DNA of 64,000 nucleotides from CBDCFV01 sp965216425 (GCA_965216425.1 CBDCFV010000006.1:248001-312000); one strand, 5' to 3'. Shown: positions 8,766 to 18,820, counted from the first letter of the stretch. Notes: generated from the letters alone by a model not told the origin. Numbers and translations: made by a program.

Positions 8766-10265
8766 ATGGTGCGATGGATGTTCAAGGTGGACGTATATCT
8801 GCGGGTCCGCAGTGCGGTGATGGTGGAGGGCATGAGCATGCGGGAAGCAGCCCGGTGTTCGGTCTGCACCGGGACACCGTGCGCAAAATGCTGGCCTATT
8901 CGGTCCCGCCGGGTTATCGGCGGCAGTCTCCGCCAAAGAGGCCAAGATGGAGCCCTTCACCGGCATCATCGACCGGATCCTCGTCGGGTGTCCCAGAAAG
9001 CAGCGCCACACGGCCAAGCGCATCTTCCAGCGTCTCAGGGACGAGCACGGCTACGACGGCGGATAGACTACGGTCAAGGACTACGTTAGAGACCATCGAC
9101 GCCAGTCCAAGGAGATGTTCGTGCCGCTGTCCCATCCGCCGGGCCACGCCCAGTGCGACTTCGGCGAGGCCCTGGTGGTCATCGGCGGGGTGGAGCAAAA
9201 GGCCCACTGCTCCGTCCTGGACCTGCCCCACAGCGACGGGTGCTTCGTCAAGGCCCACCCGTCCGAGACCACCGAGGCCTTCCTGGACGGACATGTCTCC
9301 ACCTTCACATTCCTGGACGGAGTCCCGCAGAGCATCCTCTACGACAATACCAGGCTGGCCGTGGCGAAGGTACTGGGTGACGGCCGACGTCAGCACACCC
9401 GAGCCTTCACCGAGCTTCAGTCCCACTACCGGTTCGAGGACCGGTTCGGGCGTCCCGGCAAGGGCAATGACAAAGGCAAGGTGGAAGGCCTGGTGGGGTA
9501 CATGTGCCGCAACTTTCTGGTGCCGGTGCCGTCCTTCGAAAGCTTTGATGCGCTCAATGCCTACTTGGAACAACGATGCCTGGAGCGAATGGACGCCCAG
9601 CTCAGGGGACATACGGAGACCATCGGCCAGAGGATGGAGCGGGACCTGGACGCCCTGCTGCCCCTGCCGCCGGTAGGCTATAATGCCTGCGACAAGCAGG
9701 CAAGCCGGGTGAGTTCGCTGTCCTTGGTCAGGTACAAAACCAACGACTACTCGGTGCCGGTGGCCTACGGACACCGGGACGTCATTGTCAGAGGCTACGT
9801 GGATGAGGTGGTGATCAGCTGCGGAACCGAGGTCATCGCCAGCCATCCCAGATCATACGAACGCGACGACTTCGTCTACGACCCCATCCACACCTGCCGC
9901 TCTTGGAGCGGAAGCCGGGCGCCCTGAACCAGGCCGTTCCCCTGCAGGCGTGGGATTTGCCCGAAGAGTTCGGGACGCTGCGCCGGTTGCTGGAGTCCCG
10001 CATGGGACGGCGGGGCAAACGGGAGTTCGTACAGGTGCTGCGGCTGCTGGAGACCTTCTCCCAGCAGGAAGTGCATACAGCCATCAAGGGTGCCCTCCGT
10101 CTGGGGTCGCTGAGCTTTGACGCAGTGAAGCACCTGGTGCTGTGCCGGCTGAAGGGACGGCCGCCACGCCTTGACCTGGAGTTGTACCCCTACCTGCCCC
10201 GGGTCCGGGTGAGCACCACGTCTGCACGAGACTATATGACTCTCCTCGCAGGGCGGGCGGCATGA
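8766..10265 (+). pseudogene. istA: IstA transposase, multiply frameshifted
   Basis: Segments in three frames reconstruct an IS21 IstA. The N-terminal part is MFKVDVYLRVRSAVMVEGMS, then FGLHRDTVRKMLAYSVPPGY. The core has HAQCDFGEALVVIGG (first Asp), LYDNTRLAVAKVL (second Asp) and KGKVEGLVGYMCRNFLVP (Glu). The C-terminal part runs through LLERKPGALNQAVPL. Frame changes occur near 8850, 8945 and 9890, and a TAG at 9064-9066 replaces a residue in YDGG-TTVKDYVR. It is non-functional as read. Confidence 0.8.
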
Positions 10266-10977
10266 ACGACCGGTCGACGCTGCTATTGGAACACCACCTG
10301 AAAGAGCTGAAACTGCCCAGCTTTCTCAGGGAGTACGGTAAGATGGCCGCCCTGTGCGCCGCCGAGGGCACTGACCATCCCGACTACCTGCTCAGGCTTG
10401 CCGAACTGGAACTCATCGACCGTCACCAGCGCATGGTGCAGCGCCGGATCAGGGCCGCGCGCTTCCCCGCGGTCAAAAGCCTGGACACCTTCGACTTCCT
10501 GGCCATCCCCTCGGTGAACAAACAACTGGTCATGGAACTGGCCCGCTGCGAATACATCGAGCGCCGAGAGAACATCATAGCCGTCGGAAACAGCGGCACC
10601 GGCAAGACCCACATCGCCCTGGGCCTGGCCGTGGCCGCCTGCCAGAGGGGAATGTCCGTGGGTTTCACTACCGCCGCGGCCCTGGTCCACGAACTCATGG
10701 AGGCCAGGGACGACCGCCGACTGCTCAACCTCCAGCGGCAACTGGCCCGCCTCAGGCTGCTGATCATCGACGAGTTGGGCTTCGTGCCCCTGTCCACCAC
10801 CGGCGCGGAACTCCTCTTCGAGGTCTTCAGCCAGCGCTACGAGCGGGGCTCCATCCTGGTCACCACCAACCTGCCTTTTGACGAGTGGACCGAGGTGTTC
10901 GGATCCGAACGCCTCACCGGCGCGCTGTTAGACCGGCCCACCCACCACGTCCACATCCTGGAGATGAACGGCGACAG
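10262..10977 (+). pseudogene. istB: IstB ATPase, C-terminally truncated
   Basis: ATG 10262 overlaps the istA stop. The protein has VGNSGTGKTHIALGLAVAAC (Walker A), LLIIDELGF (Walker B) and LVTTNLPFDEWTEVFGSERL, all standard for the IS21 helper ATPase. The last residues after HVHILEMNGDS are replaced by an IS3 OrfB tail, so perhaps ten native residues are lost. Confidence 0.85.
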
Positions 10978-11153
10978 CAGGCCTTGGGCTACCCGACCCC
11001 AGCGGAGGTGTTCCACGGGGATGGGAATGCCCCGGCGGAGGAATCGAAGACATGGGAAGGTCCACCGGAACAAATGTTGGTATCATCGGAAGGAGCAGCA
11101 GGACTCTCGCTTAATTCCACCTCGATCCTGTCCAACTGACCGGGTCCACCTCA
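10978..11153 (+). mobile_element. IS3-family right-end remnant
   Basis: The OrfB tail ALGYPTPAEVFHGDGNAPAE through LSLNSTSILSN and the terminus GGGTCCACCTCA match the right end of the 5457-6786 IS3. The copy is fused to istB on its left. Its terminus marks the left edge of the DUF5678 / protease / GIY-YIG cassette. Confidence 0.75.
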
Positions 11154-11245
11154 GTGTCTGCCAGGTACACAAAGAGTTCAGCAAATAAGTGATAAAATTC
11201 CGTGTTAGAATCGCTTTATTTTCAGTTCCAACAGGAGGTATCGCA

Positions 11246-11500
11246 ATGAGCGAGACACACGATGACCTCTTGGCAAAAGAGTTCCAATTCTATTTGGACC
11301 ACCAAGAGGAGTTGGTCCAACAATACGACGGTCGGGTGATTGTCATTAAGGGTGGACAGGTAATCGGAGATTATGACTCAGATGCCACGGCCATATCCGA
11401 AACCAGAAAGATACACGAGATGGGCACCTTCCTGGTACAGCGCGTCAGTGCCGGTCAGGAAGCTTACACCCAGACATTCCATTCCCGAGTCAGGGGGTAG
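11246..11500 (+). CDS. DUF5678 family protein
   Basis: This 84-residue protein starts at ATG 11246 behind an excellent AGGAGG. The EFQFYLDHQEELVQQYDGRV segment, followed by VIVIKGGQVIGDYDS and GTFLVQRVSAG-EAYTQTF, matches the DUF5678 family of short alpha/beta proteins. No enzymatic residues are known for it. It is followed after three bases by the aspartic protease. Such pairs are common in bacterial accessory DNA and suggest a small module, possibly toxin-antitoxin-like, but that role is a guess. Confidence 0.75.
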   Translation: MSETHDDLLAKEFQFYLDHQEELVQQYDGRVIVIKGGQVIGDYDSDATAISETRKIHEMGTFLVQRVSAGQEAYTQTFHSRVRG

Positions 11501-11503
11501 ATT

Positions 11504-11992
11504 TTGGAACCCTTGCTCGGTTTTGGGGCAGATAGCGTTGCATTACAAGTCTCTTCAGACGAACTGTTGCGGGAGTTGGTCAGCGACTGTTCGGTTGCCG
11601 AGTTCATCCGGCCTGGTCAACTGGCGGAGAACTTTGTTCCTTTGAAGGCTCTTTGGGACACCGGAGCAACCAATAGCGTCATAACGGAACGAGTGGTTCA
11701 AGAATGCAACTTGGTTCCGACAGGGAAAACATTCGTTCATGGGGTAAATGGACGACATCTGGCGGACACCTACGTGATCAGCATTCAGCTTCAGGGCTTG
11801 GTCTTATTCCCATATGTGAGAGTCACGAAGGGGGATTTCCTTGGCGCAGACGTTCTCGTCGGCATGGATATAATCAACCAGGGGGACTTCGCCGTTACTA
11901 ATAGGAATGGACAAACCAGATTCGCCTACAGAGTCCCTTCGCAAGGCGGTATAAATTTCTCCGATTTTGACGAAGAGGACGAAGAGGAGTAA
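11504..11992 (+). CDS. Retropepsin-like (clan AA) aspartic protease
   Basis: This 162-residue protein starts at TTG 11504, three bases after the DUF5678 stop. The catalytic signature LKALWDTGATNSVIT is the D-T-G-A loop of retroviral-type aspartic proteases. The flap-like region HGVNGRHLADTYVI and the second psi-like loop DVLVGMDIINQGDFAVT follow in order. The tail is acidic (FSDFDEEDEEE). As a single-lobe protein it must act as a dimer. The substrate is unknown; the fixed neighbour DUF5678 is the obvious candidate partner. Confidence 0.75.
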   Translation: MEPLLGFGADSVALQVSSDELLRELVSDCSVAEFIRPGQLAENFVPLKALWDTGATNSVITERVVQECNLVPTGKTFVHGVNGRHLADTYVISIQLQGLVLFPYVRVTKGDFLGADVLVGMDIINQGDFAVTNRNGQTRFAYRVPSQGGINFSDFDEEDEEE

Positions 11993-11995
11993 CCG

Positions 11996-12146
11996 TTGCA
12001 ACTGGAAGACTTCGCCAACATGGGGCTACTGTTGCAGAACCTCAACGAGTCTCGTCTACACTCCAGAGAGATCTTCAAGGACCTTCCACAGCAGGGCGTG
12101 TACGTCTTTTATGACGGTGAAAAACCCGTTTACGTTGGGCGCTCAT
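11996..12146 (+). pseudogene. GIY-YIG nuclease, truncated by IS3
   Basis: The frame opens at TTG 11996, four bases after the protease stop. It encodes QLEDFANMGLLLQNLNESRL and then GVYVFYDGEKPVYVGRS, where GVYVFYD...PVYVGRS is the GIY-YIG motif (variant GVY/VYV) with the conserved Arg-Ser start of the next helix. The catalytic Glu region is gone because an IS3 terminus begins at 12147. It completes a three-gene cassette with DUF5678 and the protease. Confidence 0.65.
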
Positions 12147-12430
12147 TAAGGTGGGCCCGGTCAGTTGGACAGAATTAAAGCAGAGTTAAGTGAGGGTCCT
12201 GCCAGTGATTCTGACCCTTCTCCCGGTGCACACCTCCTATCCTTCGAATCTTCCGACCGGACATCTTGTTCTCCGTGGAACACCTCGGCAGGGGTCTGGT
12301 AGCCCAGAGCCTGATGGGGTCTCAGGTTGTTGTAGAACCGGAAGTAGGCTCCCAGTTCCCGTCGGGCCTCGACGGCGTCGGCGGCGTTGTGGGAGACATC
12401 GGCCGGCTTCCTCGAATGCCAGTCCGTCGC
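12147..12430 (-). mobile_element. IS3-family right-end remnant
   Basis: From the terminus (GGTGGGCCCGGTCAGTTG) rightward, the minus strand reads a decayed OrfB tail with YFRFYNN, PHQALGY and EVFHGE blocks. It is inverted relative to the remnant at 10978-11153, so the cassette 11154-12146 sits between two inward-abutting IS3 right ends. Its distal boundary is not clear. Confidence 0.65.
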
Positions 12431-12598
12431 ACTCGGACGATCTGGGACTTGTAGTCTCAGATCTCTGTCATATGCCCTCTCACTTCTGCTGTCTCACTTG
12501 GTGTGCTCTTGTGTATGTGCATCTTTTGCGTTTCGGCCCGGCCGCTCTTCCATTCTTCCATGTGTGCGGGCCTTTTTCGTTGTCCGGAATGCGGGACT
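12431..12598. other. Short non-coding stretch
   Basis: Nothing coding is recognised. GGCCCG at about 12536 and CGGGCC followed by TTTTT at about 12568 could pair across a loop of some 26 bases, which is too wide to call a terminator. Confidence 0.25.
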
Positions 12599-13236
12599 CT
12601 ACCCATCGGGCCCGGAGACGGTCAGTTCCAATCGGCTGGAAAGCATCCTGCCGCCTCCGGCACAGATGGCCCCGTCGGCATCGCAGTCTGTGGTGACGGG
12701 CAGCACGACCGTAATTGCCCCGTCGCCGTCCGGCATCACCTTGATCTCCCACCGGATGTTGCTGGGTGCCTGCAGTCTCCGCACTCCGGTCACCTCGCCC
12801 CCGGTAACCGTAAAGGTGTGTTCCCGCAGGGTCTTGTAGCTCAGGATGAACTCCTCGCTGAACCGCAGCTCGAAGATGAGGGCGTTCTGCCCGTCGTGGG
12901 ACGAGGGCTTGTCGTGGACCGTGGCCGTCAGCGGCGTGGGGTTCACCGGCGTGGCCGCCGCCTCCTATGAAGCCTCTCCGGCCCCCTCTGAGTTGACCGC
13001 CCGCACCTGCACGCTGTACTCCGTCCCGTCGGTCAGCCCGGTGATGGTGTGAGTCGTTCCGGTCACCGTCGTCTCCGACACGTCGGACGGGGTGTCCCAA
13101 CTCCCCGAGGACTCCTTCCACTGCACCCGGTAGCCGGTGATCTCTACCCGCCGTCGTTGCTGGGCGCGTCCCAGGAGACGGCCAGTTCCCCGCTGTTGCC
13201 GGTCGCGGCCCTCAGGTTCCGCGGGGCGCCCGGTAC
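12599..13236 (-). pseudogene. Fibronectin type III surface protein, 3' part
   Basis: Read from 13236 downward, PGAPRNLRAATGNSGELAVS and then GYRVQWKESSGSWD ... TITGLTDGTEYSVQVRAVN form one fibronectin type III domain. It is followed by a beta-sandwich repeat (ATVHDKPSSHDGQNALIFEL ... GGEVTGVRRL ... ITVVLPVTTDCDADGAICAG) that ends in TAG at 12599. A frameshift near 13150 and a TAG at 12965-12967 break the frame. The gene is continued upstream beyond the IS701 insertion. It is probably an exported repeat-rich adhesin-like protein. Confidence 0.65.
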
Positions 13237-14696
13237 CTAGTACTACAACGACGAGTTGTCTGATAGGATGGCTGGACAGATTATGTTGGGTGGTTTGGGT
13301 GATGGATGCGGAGAGCTTCGAGCGGGTCTACGACAGCCTTCAGGAATTCCACGCCTTCTTTGCGGCCTCCTTCGGCCGCAAGCAGTGGCGGGAGCACAGC
13401 GGGAATTACCTTCAGGCGCTGCTGGTGCAGGACCAGGAGCGGCGCAACGCCGAGAATCTCTCGGAATCGGTGGGCATCTCGGCCCGGGCGATGCAGCGCT
13501 TTCTGACCGAGGCCCGGTGGTCCGATGAGACAGTCATAGGGCGGTTGCAGAAATACTTGGCCCCCAGGCTGGGACACCCGGAGGCGGTGTGGGTGTTCGA
13601 TGGGAGCGACTTCCCCAAGCAGGGCAGGAAGTCGGCGGGAGTGGCCCGGCAGTACTGCGGCCGGCTGGGCAAGGTGGCCAACTGCCAGGGTGGGATGTTC
13701 CTGGCCTACGTCAGCCCGCTGGGCCGGGCGTTGGTAGACAAGCGGCTGTATCTGCCCAAGAGTTGGACCTCCGACCAGGACCGGTGTGCTGCGGCGGGTG
13801 TGCCGGAGGACCGGCGGAACTACCGCTCGAAGACGGAGTTGGCCCTGGAGCTGCTGGAGCGGGCCATGGAGCTGGGCTACCTAAGGGCCCAGTGGGTTGC
13901 GGGAGACGACGCCTTCGGGATGTCCCCGTCCTTCCGGGAGGGACTGGAGGCTCTGGGGATGTGGTACGTGCTGGACGTTCCGGGCAGCACTACGGTCTGG
14001 CCCTTGGAGCCGGCTTGGACCAGTCCGGAATATCCAGGGTTCGGGCGACCCCGCAAACCCAGGCTGCGGTCTGGGCAGCGCCGGACCATGGAGCAGCGCG
14101 GTGATGAACTGCCGGATGAGGCCTGGCAGGAGATAACGGTGGCCCAGGGAAGCCAGGGGCCGCGCACCTACCGGTTCAGCGCCCAGCGGGTGCGGGCCAC
14201 CAGGAGGCGCAAGCCCGGCGAGGAGGGATGGGCCGTCTGGCGCCGGAACCTGGACGGCAGCGAGCCCCGCTACTACCTGTCCAACGCTCCCGAAGACACA
14301 ACCTTGGAGACCCTGGCGTACGTGGGTGGGTCCAGGTGGCGCATTGAAACGGAGTTTGAGACTGAGAAGGGCGACGTTGGGATGGACGAATACGAGACCC
14401 GCAGCTGGGCAGGCTGGCACCACCACATAGCCATGTGCCTGCTGGGGGGAGCGTTCCTGCTGGGCCTGCAGCAGGATTGGGGGGGAAAAGATGCCCCGGA
14501 TCACGAGACCGCAGGTGTGCCGGGTGGTGCGTGAGATGCTACCCCGGGAGCAGTTCGGGCCGGAGGAGTTGCTGCTATGGCTGGAGGAGACGCAGCTACG
14601 CAACGAACGGGCTCGCCGTTCCCACGAGAGACGCCGCTCCACCCGCCGCGAAGGCAGGATGGAGCCGCCACCTTAAACCCGTCGTTGTAGTACTAG
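13237..14696 (+). mobile_element. IS701-family insertion sequence
   Basis: The element is 1460 bp with CTAG at both edges and terminal repeats CTAGTACTACAACGACGAG at the left and the complement of AACCCGTCGTTGTAGTACT-type sequence at the right. It is inserted in the fibronectin-domain gene. It shares its ends with the 153-bp MITE at 168-320. Confidence 0.85.
13302..14676 (+). pseudogene. IS701-family transposase, one late frameshift
   Basis: ATG 13302 starts MDAESFERVYDSLQEFHAFF. The DDE core has VWVFDGSDFPKQGRKSAGVA (first Asp), YLRAQWVAGDDAFG (second Asp) and SRWRIETEFETEKGDVGMDE (Glu region). At 14479-14485 a run of seven G shifts the frame; with six G the protein would read on into PRITRPQVCRVVREMLPREQ and LLLWLEETQLRNERAR to a stop at 14676. 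The product as read ends at 14534 and loses about 60 C-terminal residues but keeps the catalytic core. It may still be active, or the extra G may be a sequencing artefact. Confidence 0.8.
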
Positions 14697-15170
14697 GTCT
14701 CTGTTTCCGGGGCCGTGACGGCGGCTGTAGCGGCGCTGGTCAGATTCTCGGCATTGCCGGCGTCGTCCGTGAAGCTGACCCGCACATTGATGGTCTTCCC
14801 CACATCGCCGTCGGACACGCTATAGGTGTTGCCCGTGGCGCCGCTGATGTCAGCGTCGTCGGCCAGCCACTGGTAGGAGAGGGATGCGCTGGCCAGGCCG
14901 TCGGAATCGGAGATGCCACTGGTGTTCGCCGTCAGGGTCTCCCCCACCTGCGCCGTCCCGCTGATGGTGGGAGCGCCGGTGGCCGCCGAGTAACTCGGCG
15001 GTCCCGGAACGACCATCTCCGGGCCACCGGACAACATCCTGCTGTCACTGGTGCAGATGGCGCCCTCGGCGGAGCAGTCGGTGGTGGCATTCAGCGCTAT
15101 GGTCACGTCGGCGTCGGCGCCCGGCGTGAAGGTTATCTCCCACCGGAGGTTCTTGCCCGGCTCCAGCCCT
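14697..15170 (-). pseudogene. Repeat-rich surface protein, 5' part
   Basis: The minus strand reads VTIALNATTDCSAEGAICTS, then an Ig-like repeat APTISGTAQVGETLTANTSG ... YQWLADDADISGATGNTYSV ... INVRVSFTDDAGNAENLTSA and VTAPETE. This is the same protein type as 12599-13236, and removing IS701 brings ETET next to VPGAPRNL, although the restored CTAG would itself read as an in-frame TAG. It is cut upstream at 15171 by the IS4-like element, so the N-terminus and signal peptide are absent. Confidence 0.65.
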
Positions 15171-16673
15171 GGACTTTGCGCAATTCAAGCGGCGTAAGCA
15201 AGGGAATCGACAAGCCGGTGGTACAGAGCGGCCGGGACTTTCCGTATATCAGGGTCGGCGGCGGACAGTGAAAAACCCTCAGACGCCAGCCACAGGCGGC
15301 GGCGAACCAGAGCGATGGCATCCACGAAGGTCGGCAACGGCTTGGCGTACCAAGCCGCTGTGCGATGGGCCGAGGGTCGTTGTTGCCGCAGAAGATGGGC
15401 TGCCAGGGTGGTCCAGGAGAAGATCCCCATCAGGATTGGCGTAGTATGGGCAATGGCTCGATCCGACCACTGGCGTTGGGTCTCCACGCCCAGGTGAGCC
15501 CGCACCTCCTGAAAGAGCCTGCCCCGTACTTGATACGGGGTGACCTCCAGTTGCCAGCGCAGCACAAACCATTCCAGGATCTGCGTCGGGTCCGCCGACG
15601 GATCGGTGCAGAGCAAGGCCTGGGGAGTGAATTCGCCCTGTGGGTCCCGAACCAAGACCCAGCGCAGGGGCACAGGCGGCTTGCCCGAGCGGTACCAGAC
15701 CGCCGTTTGCGACGTGAGTTCCACCGTGCGGGTAGTGCCGTCGTACCAGGCTGCCGACACCTTGATCCATGACACGGTGGGCAAGTCCAGGAGTGTCTTC
15801 AGCGCGGGCAGCCGCCGGCCTTTCAGCGGAGGCCGACCGTTCTGGCCCGTCTGACGGGGTGGCGCTGGCGCATAAAGGGCGGCGTCCAGGCGCAAGCGGG
15901 CGATGAGGGTAACGGGTTGAGCCAACGATTGGCAGCAGTGGAGCAGGTCCAGAGCCTGCCCCGTGCCACGACACGGGGACGGCGTAGCCGCCGTCGCCCA
16001 CCAGCACCAGGGGGCGGTGGGGCAGCCAGCGGCGCAGTTGCAGGATCATCTGGCGGGCCCAGTCAGTGAGCTTTTTGTGGCGGCGTCCGCGCTGCCGGTA
16101 GTAGCGTTCCGAGGGCGCCAGCACGGTAAGGAATGGCAAGGCCCAATAGCGTCCCGCCCAGGGGACATGGCCCAGCCACATCAGGGAGACCCAGCGCAGG
16201 CCGCTGGCCTTGACCAGGTGGCTCCGGCTGGAACGCACCGCATCGCGGTAGATGCCCAAGGATTTGATTTTAGGGCCACGGCGCCGTTCCAGGGTTTCGT
16301 CGATGCCGAAGACCAACGGACCATCGCCCCTGGTCCAGGTGTTGGAGCAGCAGCATGAGCAGGATGCGAGCCGCCTGGCGGGGCGACCACACCGCCCGAT
16401 TGAGCACCTCATGGTAGCGGGCGTAGTCGAGGTGGTCGCTGCGGCCCATGACGCGCAGCGCCGCGGCCACGGTGCGTTGGCCCGGGGCCAGTATCGCGCC
16501 GGCCAGCAGGATTTGGGCTTTCAGCCAGGTCGGGCTGCGAAACAGCGTGGCGAAGGGATGGAGTACGGGTAAAATGGTATCGGGCAGGGTGAGCATGGCT
16601 GGACCTTCCGTGAGAAGTGGGTTTAGGCCAGCTTACCCTGTCTTTTTACTTTTCCTAACTTTTGCGTAAAGTC
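15171..16673 (-). mobile_element. IS4-like insertion sequence
   Basis: Terminal repeats GGACTTTGCGCAA (15171-15183) and its near-complement TTGCGTAAAGTCC (16661-16673) bound one transposase. The flanks differ in origin (surface-protein gene on the left, histidine kinase on the right) and no target duplication is visible, which suggests a deletion or recombination next to the element. Confidence 0.7.
15185..16596 (-). pseudogene. IS4-like DDE transposase, frameshifted
   Basis: The N-terminal frame (16596-16280) reads LPDTILPVLHPFATLFRSPT and ILAPGQRTVAAALRVMG. The middle frame has VFGIDETLERRRGPKIKSLG (first Asp) and LVKASGLRWVSLMWLGHVPW. The last frame has VPLRWVLVRDPQGEFTPQAL and LEWFVLRWQLEVT (YREK-like Glu region) plus VRAHLGVETQRQWSD. 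Two copies of the 24-nt palindrome lie inside it: one at 15515-15540 adds eight in-frame codons (PYQVRGRL), the other at 15951-15979 breaks the frame. Confidence 0.75.
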
Positions 16674-17340
16674 CATCGTGGCTCACCATCGCCAGGAACT
16701 CGGCCCGCAGCCGCTCGATCTCCTCCAGAGGGGACATGTCCTGCATCGTTACGACAAAGGTCTCGACCTCGCCCCTATCGGAGCGTATGGGCGTGGCGTT
16801 TATCAGTGTGGTGACGCTCCGGCCGTCGGGCACCTGGAAAACCACCTCCTCCGCCCGCACCGTCTCCCCGGCGCTCAACGCCTGGGACATCGGCAGTTCC
16901 TCCAGGGAAATCTCCCGCCCATCGGCCCGCCGGACGGTCATAACCTCCAGGAGATGCTCCGGGGGCTGGTCCGGATTCTGCAGCGTGTCCATCATCCTCA
17001 TCGCCTCCCGGTTGAAGGACAGCGGGGCTCCCGTCCTGACGTCGAAGATAGCCACGCCCACGGGAGAGGTATTTATCAGAGTCTCCAGATCGTTCCTGGC
17101 CCGCCGCTCGTCCCGGTACCTTCTGGCGTTGGCTATGACCATCGCCGCCTGGGAGGCGAACATCTGCAGGGTCTCCTCTGTGAGGATAGGAAGCACGTCT
17201 ACTTCCGATAGGTCCATAGAGTATGGGAAATGCGTGGCAGATTCGGCCGGATAGAATACCTCGCAGATCGGTACCAGGTCTGAGAAGGTCTTCGAGAAGC
17301 CCGCGTTCTTCGGGTGTTTTCAGCGCCCTCTCGGCGTCTA
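16674..17340 (-). pseudogene. GAF/PAS histidine kinase, truncated
   Basis: From 17217 downward the protein has a GAF-like tail (LPILTEETLQMFASQAAMVI), a PAS domain (LINTSPVGVAIFDVRTGAPL ... FVVTMQDMSPLEE) and the first helix of HisKA ending LRAEFLAMVSHD. The phospho-accepting His is the second-last native residue before the IS4-like end at 16673. Earlier GAF sequence (ERALKTPEERGLLEDLL) lies in another frame up to 17340. The ATP-binding domain is absent, so it cannot signal. Confidence 0.65.
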
Positions 17341-17345
17341 ATAGG

Positions 17346-17380
17346 CACCAACACATTTGTTGGCAACAAATGTGTTGGTG
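17346..17380. promoter_or_regulatory. Perfect 17-bp palindrome upstream of ATPase gene
   Basis: CACCAACACATTTGTTG at 17346-17362 is repeated inverted at 17364-17380 with a single central base. The arms are too close to form a normal hairpin loop, so a protein operator is more likely than a terminator. It lies 47 bp upstream of the split ATPase gene. It could instead be the border of a lost element. Confidence 0.55.
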
Positions 17381-17427
17381 TGTTATCTTATAGCCACAAC
17401 CTAAGTATCGTTAGATGTGGAAGTGAG

Positions 17428-17574
17428 ATGACGACACTACAAATGAGCAGCAACTGGGTTGATGGAGACCGGTTCTTCGACCGTGAGGTGGAAATGCAGT
17501 TGCTGCGGGAGCGGGTGGAGAACGGGACACATACGCTGCTGACCGCGCAGCGCCGGATGGGTAAGACGAGCCTA
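17428..17574 (+). pseudogene. P-loop ATPase (partner A), 5' exon-like piece
   Basis: ATG 17428 follows GGAAG. The 49 codons encode WVDGDRFFDREVEMQLLRER and TLLTAQRRMGKTSL, where RRMGKTSL is the Walker A region. The frame breaks in the Leu codon CTA at 17572-17574, within the CTAG used by IS630. The remainder resumes in frame at 20067 (VRELLRRLHEEGEF), so removal of both IS copies with one TA restores a 413-residue protein. Confidence 0.8.
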
Positions 17575-18820
17575 GTAGTCAGTCATGTTAGGAATCGAAG
17601 GGATAGAGGCGGTGTAATTTGGTTCGGGCATCCTGGGTGTTGAACCGCCAGTTGATGGTGACCCGCGCCTCGTTTCGCTCCTGCGCCGAGGCCCCGACTT
17701 CCCGTTGGAGCGATTCCTCGTCGGGGAGCCGCTGCCTCAGGCAGGAACGGGACAGTACGCTGAACTCGATCTCCGCCCCCGGCCTCCGCCGGGGCAGGCT
17801 ATGTTCAGCCAACTGCCGTGCTTCGGCGTGTAGTGGAACTCCAGCCGTTTGGCAATCCGCCGCGCCTCGGCTGCCGGGAAGGTCTCGTACAGCGACGCCA
17901 CGCGGTGAGTGTTCAGGTTGTCCAATACCACCCGCACCACCGCTATCTCCGGGTAGGCTTCATCCACCAGCCAGCGCATCTGCTGGGCGAAGTCCTGCAT
18001 CGTGCGCCGTTCAGTAATCGCCACGTGGCGCCAACCGGCCAACGGTTCACAGGCCAAGAACAGATTGCGGGTGCCTTCTCGGCGGTACTCGTAGTCCTGC
18101 CGCAGGGGGTGTCCCGGCTGGGCCGGCAGCGCCGGCTGGGTCTCGGCCAGCAACTGGGTGGAGGTCTCGTCAAAGCAGACCACCGGCCGCTTTGGGTCAT
18201 AGGGCTCGGCGTACAGGTCCAGCACTTCCTCCATGTGGGCCACGAAGTCGGCGCTCACCTTGGGGATGCACCACTCTTTCTTCTGCCACGGCTTGAGAGC
18301 GTTTTTTTGAGCCGCTGGCGCACCGTCTCGTGGGACAAGGATGACGCCAACCCCAACTCCACCACCTTCCCAGCCAGCAAGCGCAGGGTCCAATGGGCAT
18401 GTCCTTCCGGCGCTGGGCTACAGGCCAGGGCGATCAGGTGGGCTTCGCCCCGGTCCTCCAGCTTCCGGTACCGGTTCGCTTGGACCCGGTCTTGCAGCGC
18501 CCCAGCTAATCCAGCTTCGGCAAAGCGGCGCTTGATGCGGAACACCGTGCCCTCCACCACGTCCAGTGCCTCGGCAACCCGGGGCGCGGCCCAACCAGCG
18601 TCGGTCTTGAGCAGTATCCGAGCCCGAGTAGTCACCCGAGCGGTACTTTTACCCGCTCGTACCAAGTGTTCCAGTTGGTTCCGCTGCTCCGGCGTCAACC
18701 GGACTCCGTACTTTTCCCTAACCATACCACCACCTCACTTCAACCCAGTCTGTTGCTCAGAATAGCGCCTTGATTCAGACTCTTTAAACTACCATCAAAA
18801 ACAGATTTGACTGACTACTA
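17573..18820 (-). mobile_element. IS630-family element, copy 2 (tandem, left)
   Basis: The ends are TA-GTAGTCAGTCATGTTAGG and its complement; TA is duplicated inside CTAG. It is a direct head-to-tail repeat of copy 3 with a 1246-bp period and shares one TA with it at 18819-18820. All translated frames of the two copies are identical. Confidence 0.9.
17588..18725 (-). pseudogene. IS630 transposase, copy 2
   Basis: Frame one (18725-18255) is the helix-turn-helix part, VREKYGVRLTPEQRNQLEHL to VRQRLKK. Frame two resumes at NALKPWQKKEWCIPKVSADF and carries RPVVCFDETS, VVRVVLDNLNTH and FHYTPKHGSWLN. The frames meet at a run of seven A near 18303-18309, suited to a -1 slip. A 24-nt palindrome at 17777-17800 then throws the last 74 codons (AEIEFSVLSRSCLRQRLPDE...) out of frame, after the second Asp and just before the region expected to hold the Glu. 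Activity is doubtful. Confidence 0.8.

Larger units (their letters stand above)
8657..10977 (+). mobile_element. IS21-family element, right end lost
   Basis: The left end begins TGTAAGCGGCGGAGGTAAAT with a repeated TAAATTG motif, typical of IS21 multiple terminal repeats. istA and istB overlap by ATGA at 10262-10265. The right end is missing: istB is fused at 10978 to an IS3 tail. Confidence 0.8.

Noticed and set aside
12536..12573. Terminator with GGCCCG/CGGGCC stem and T5
   Set aside because: The loop is about 26 bases and the orientation does not follow any plus-strand gene.
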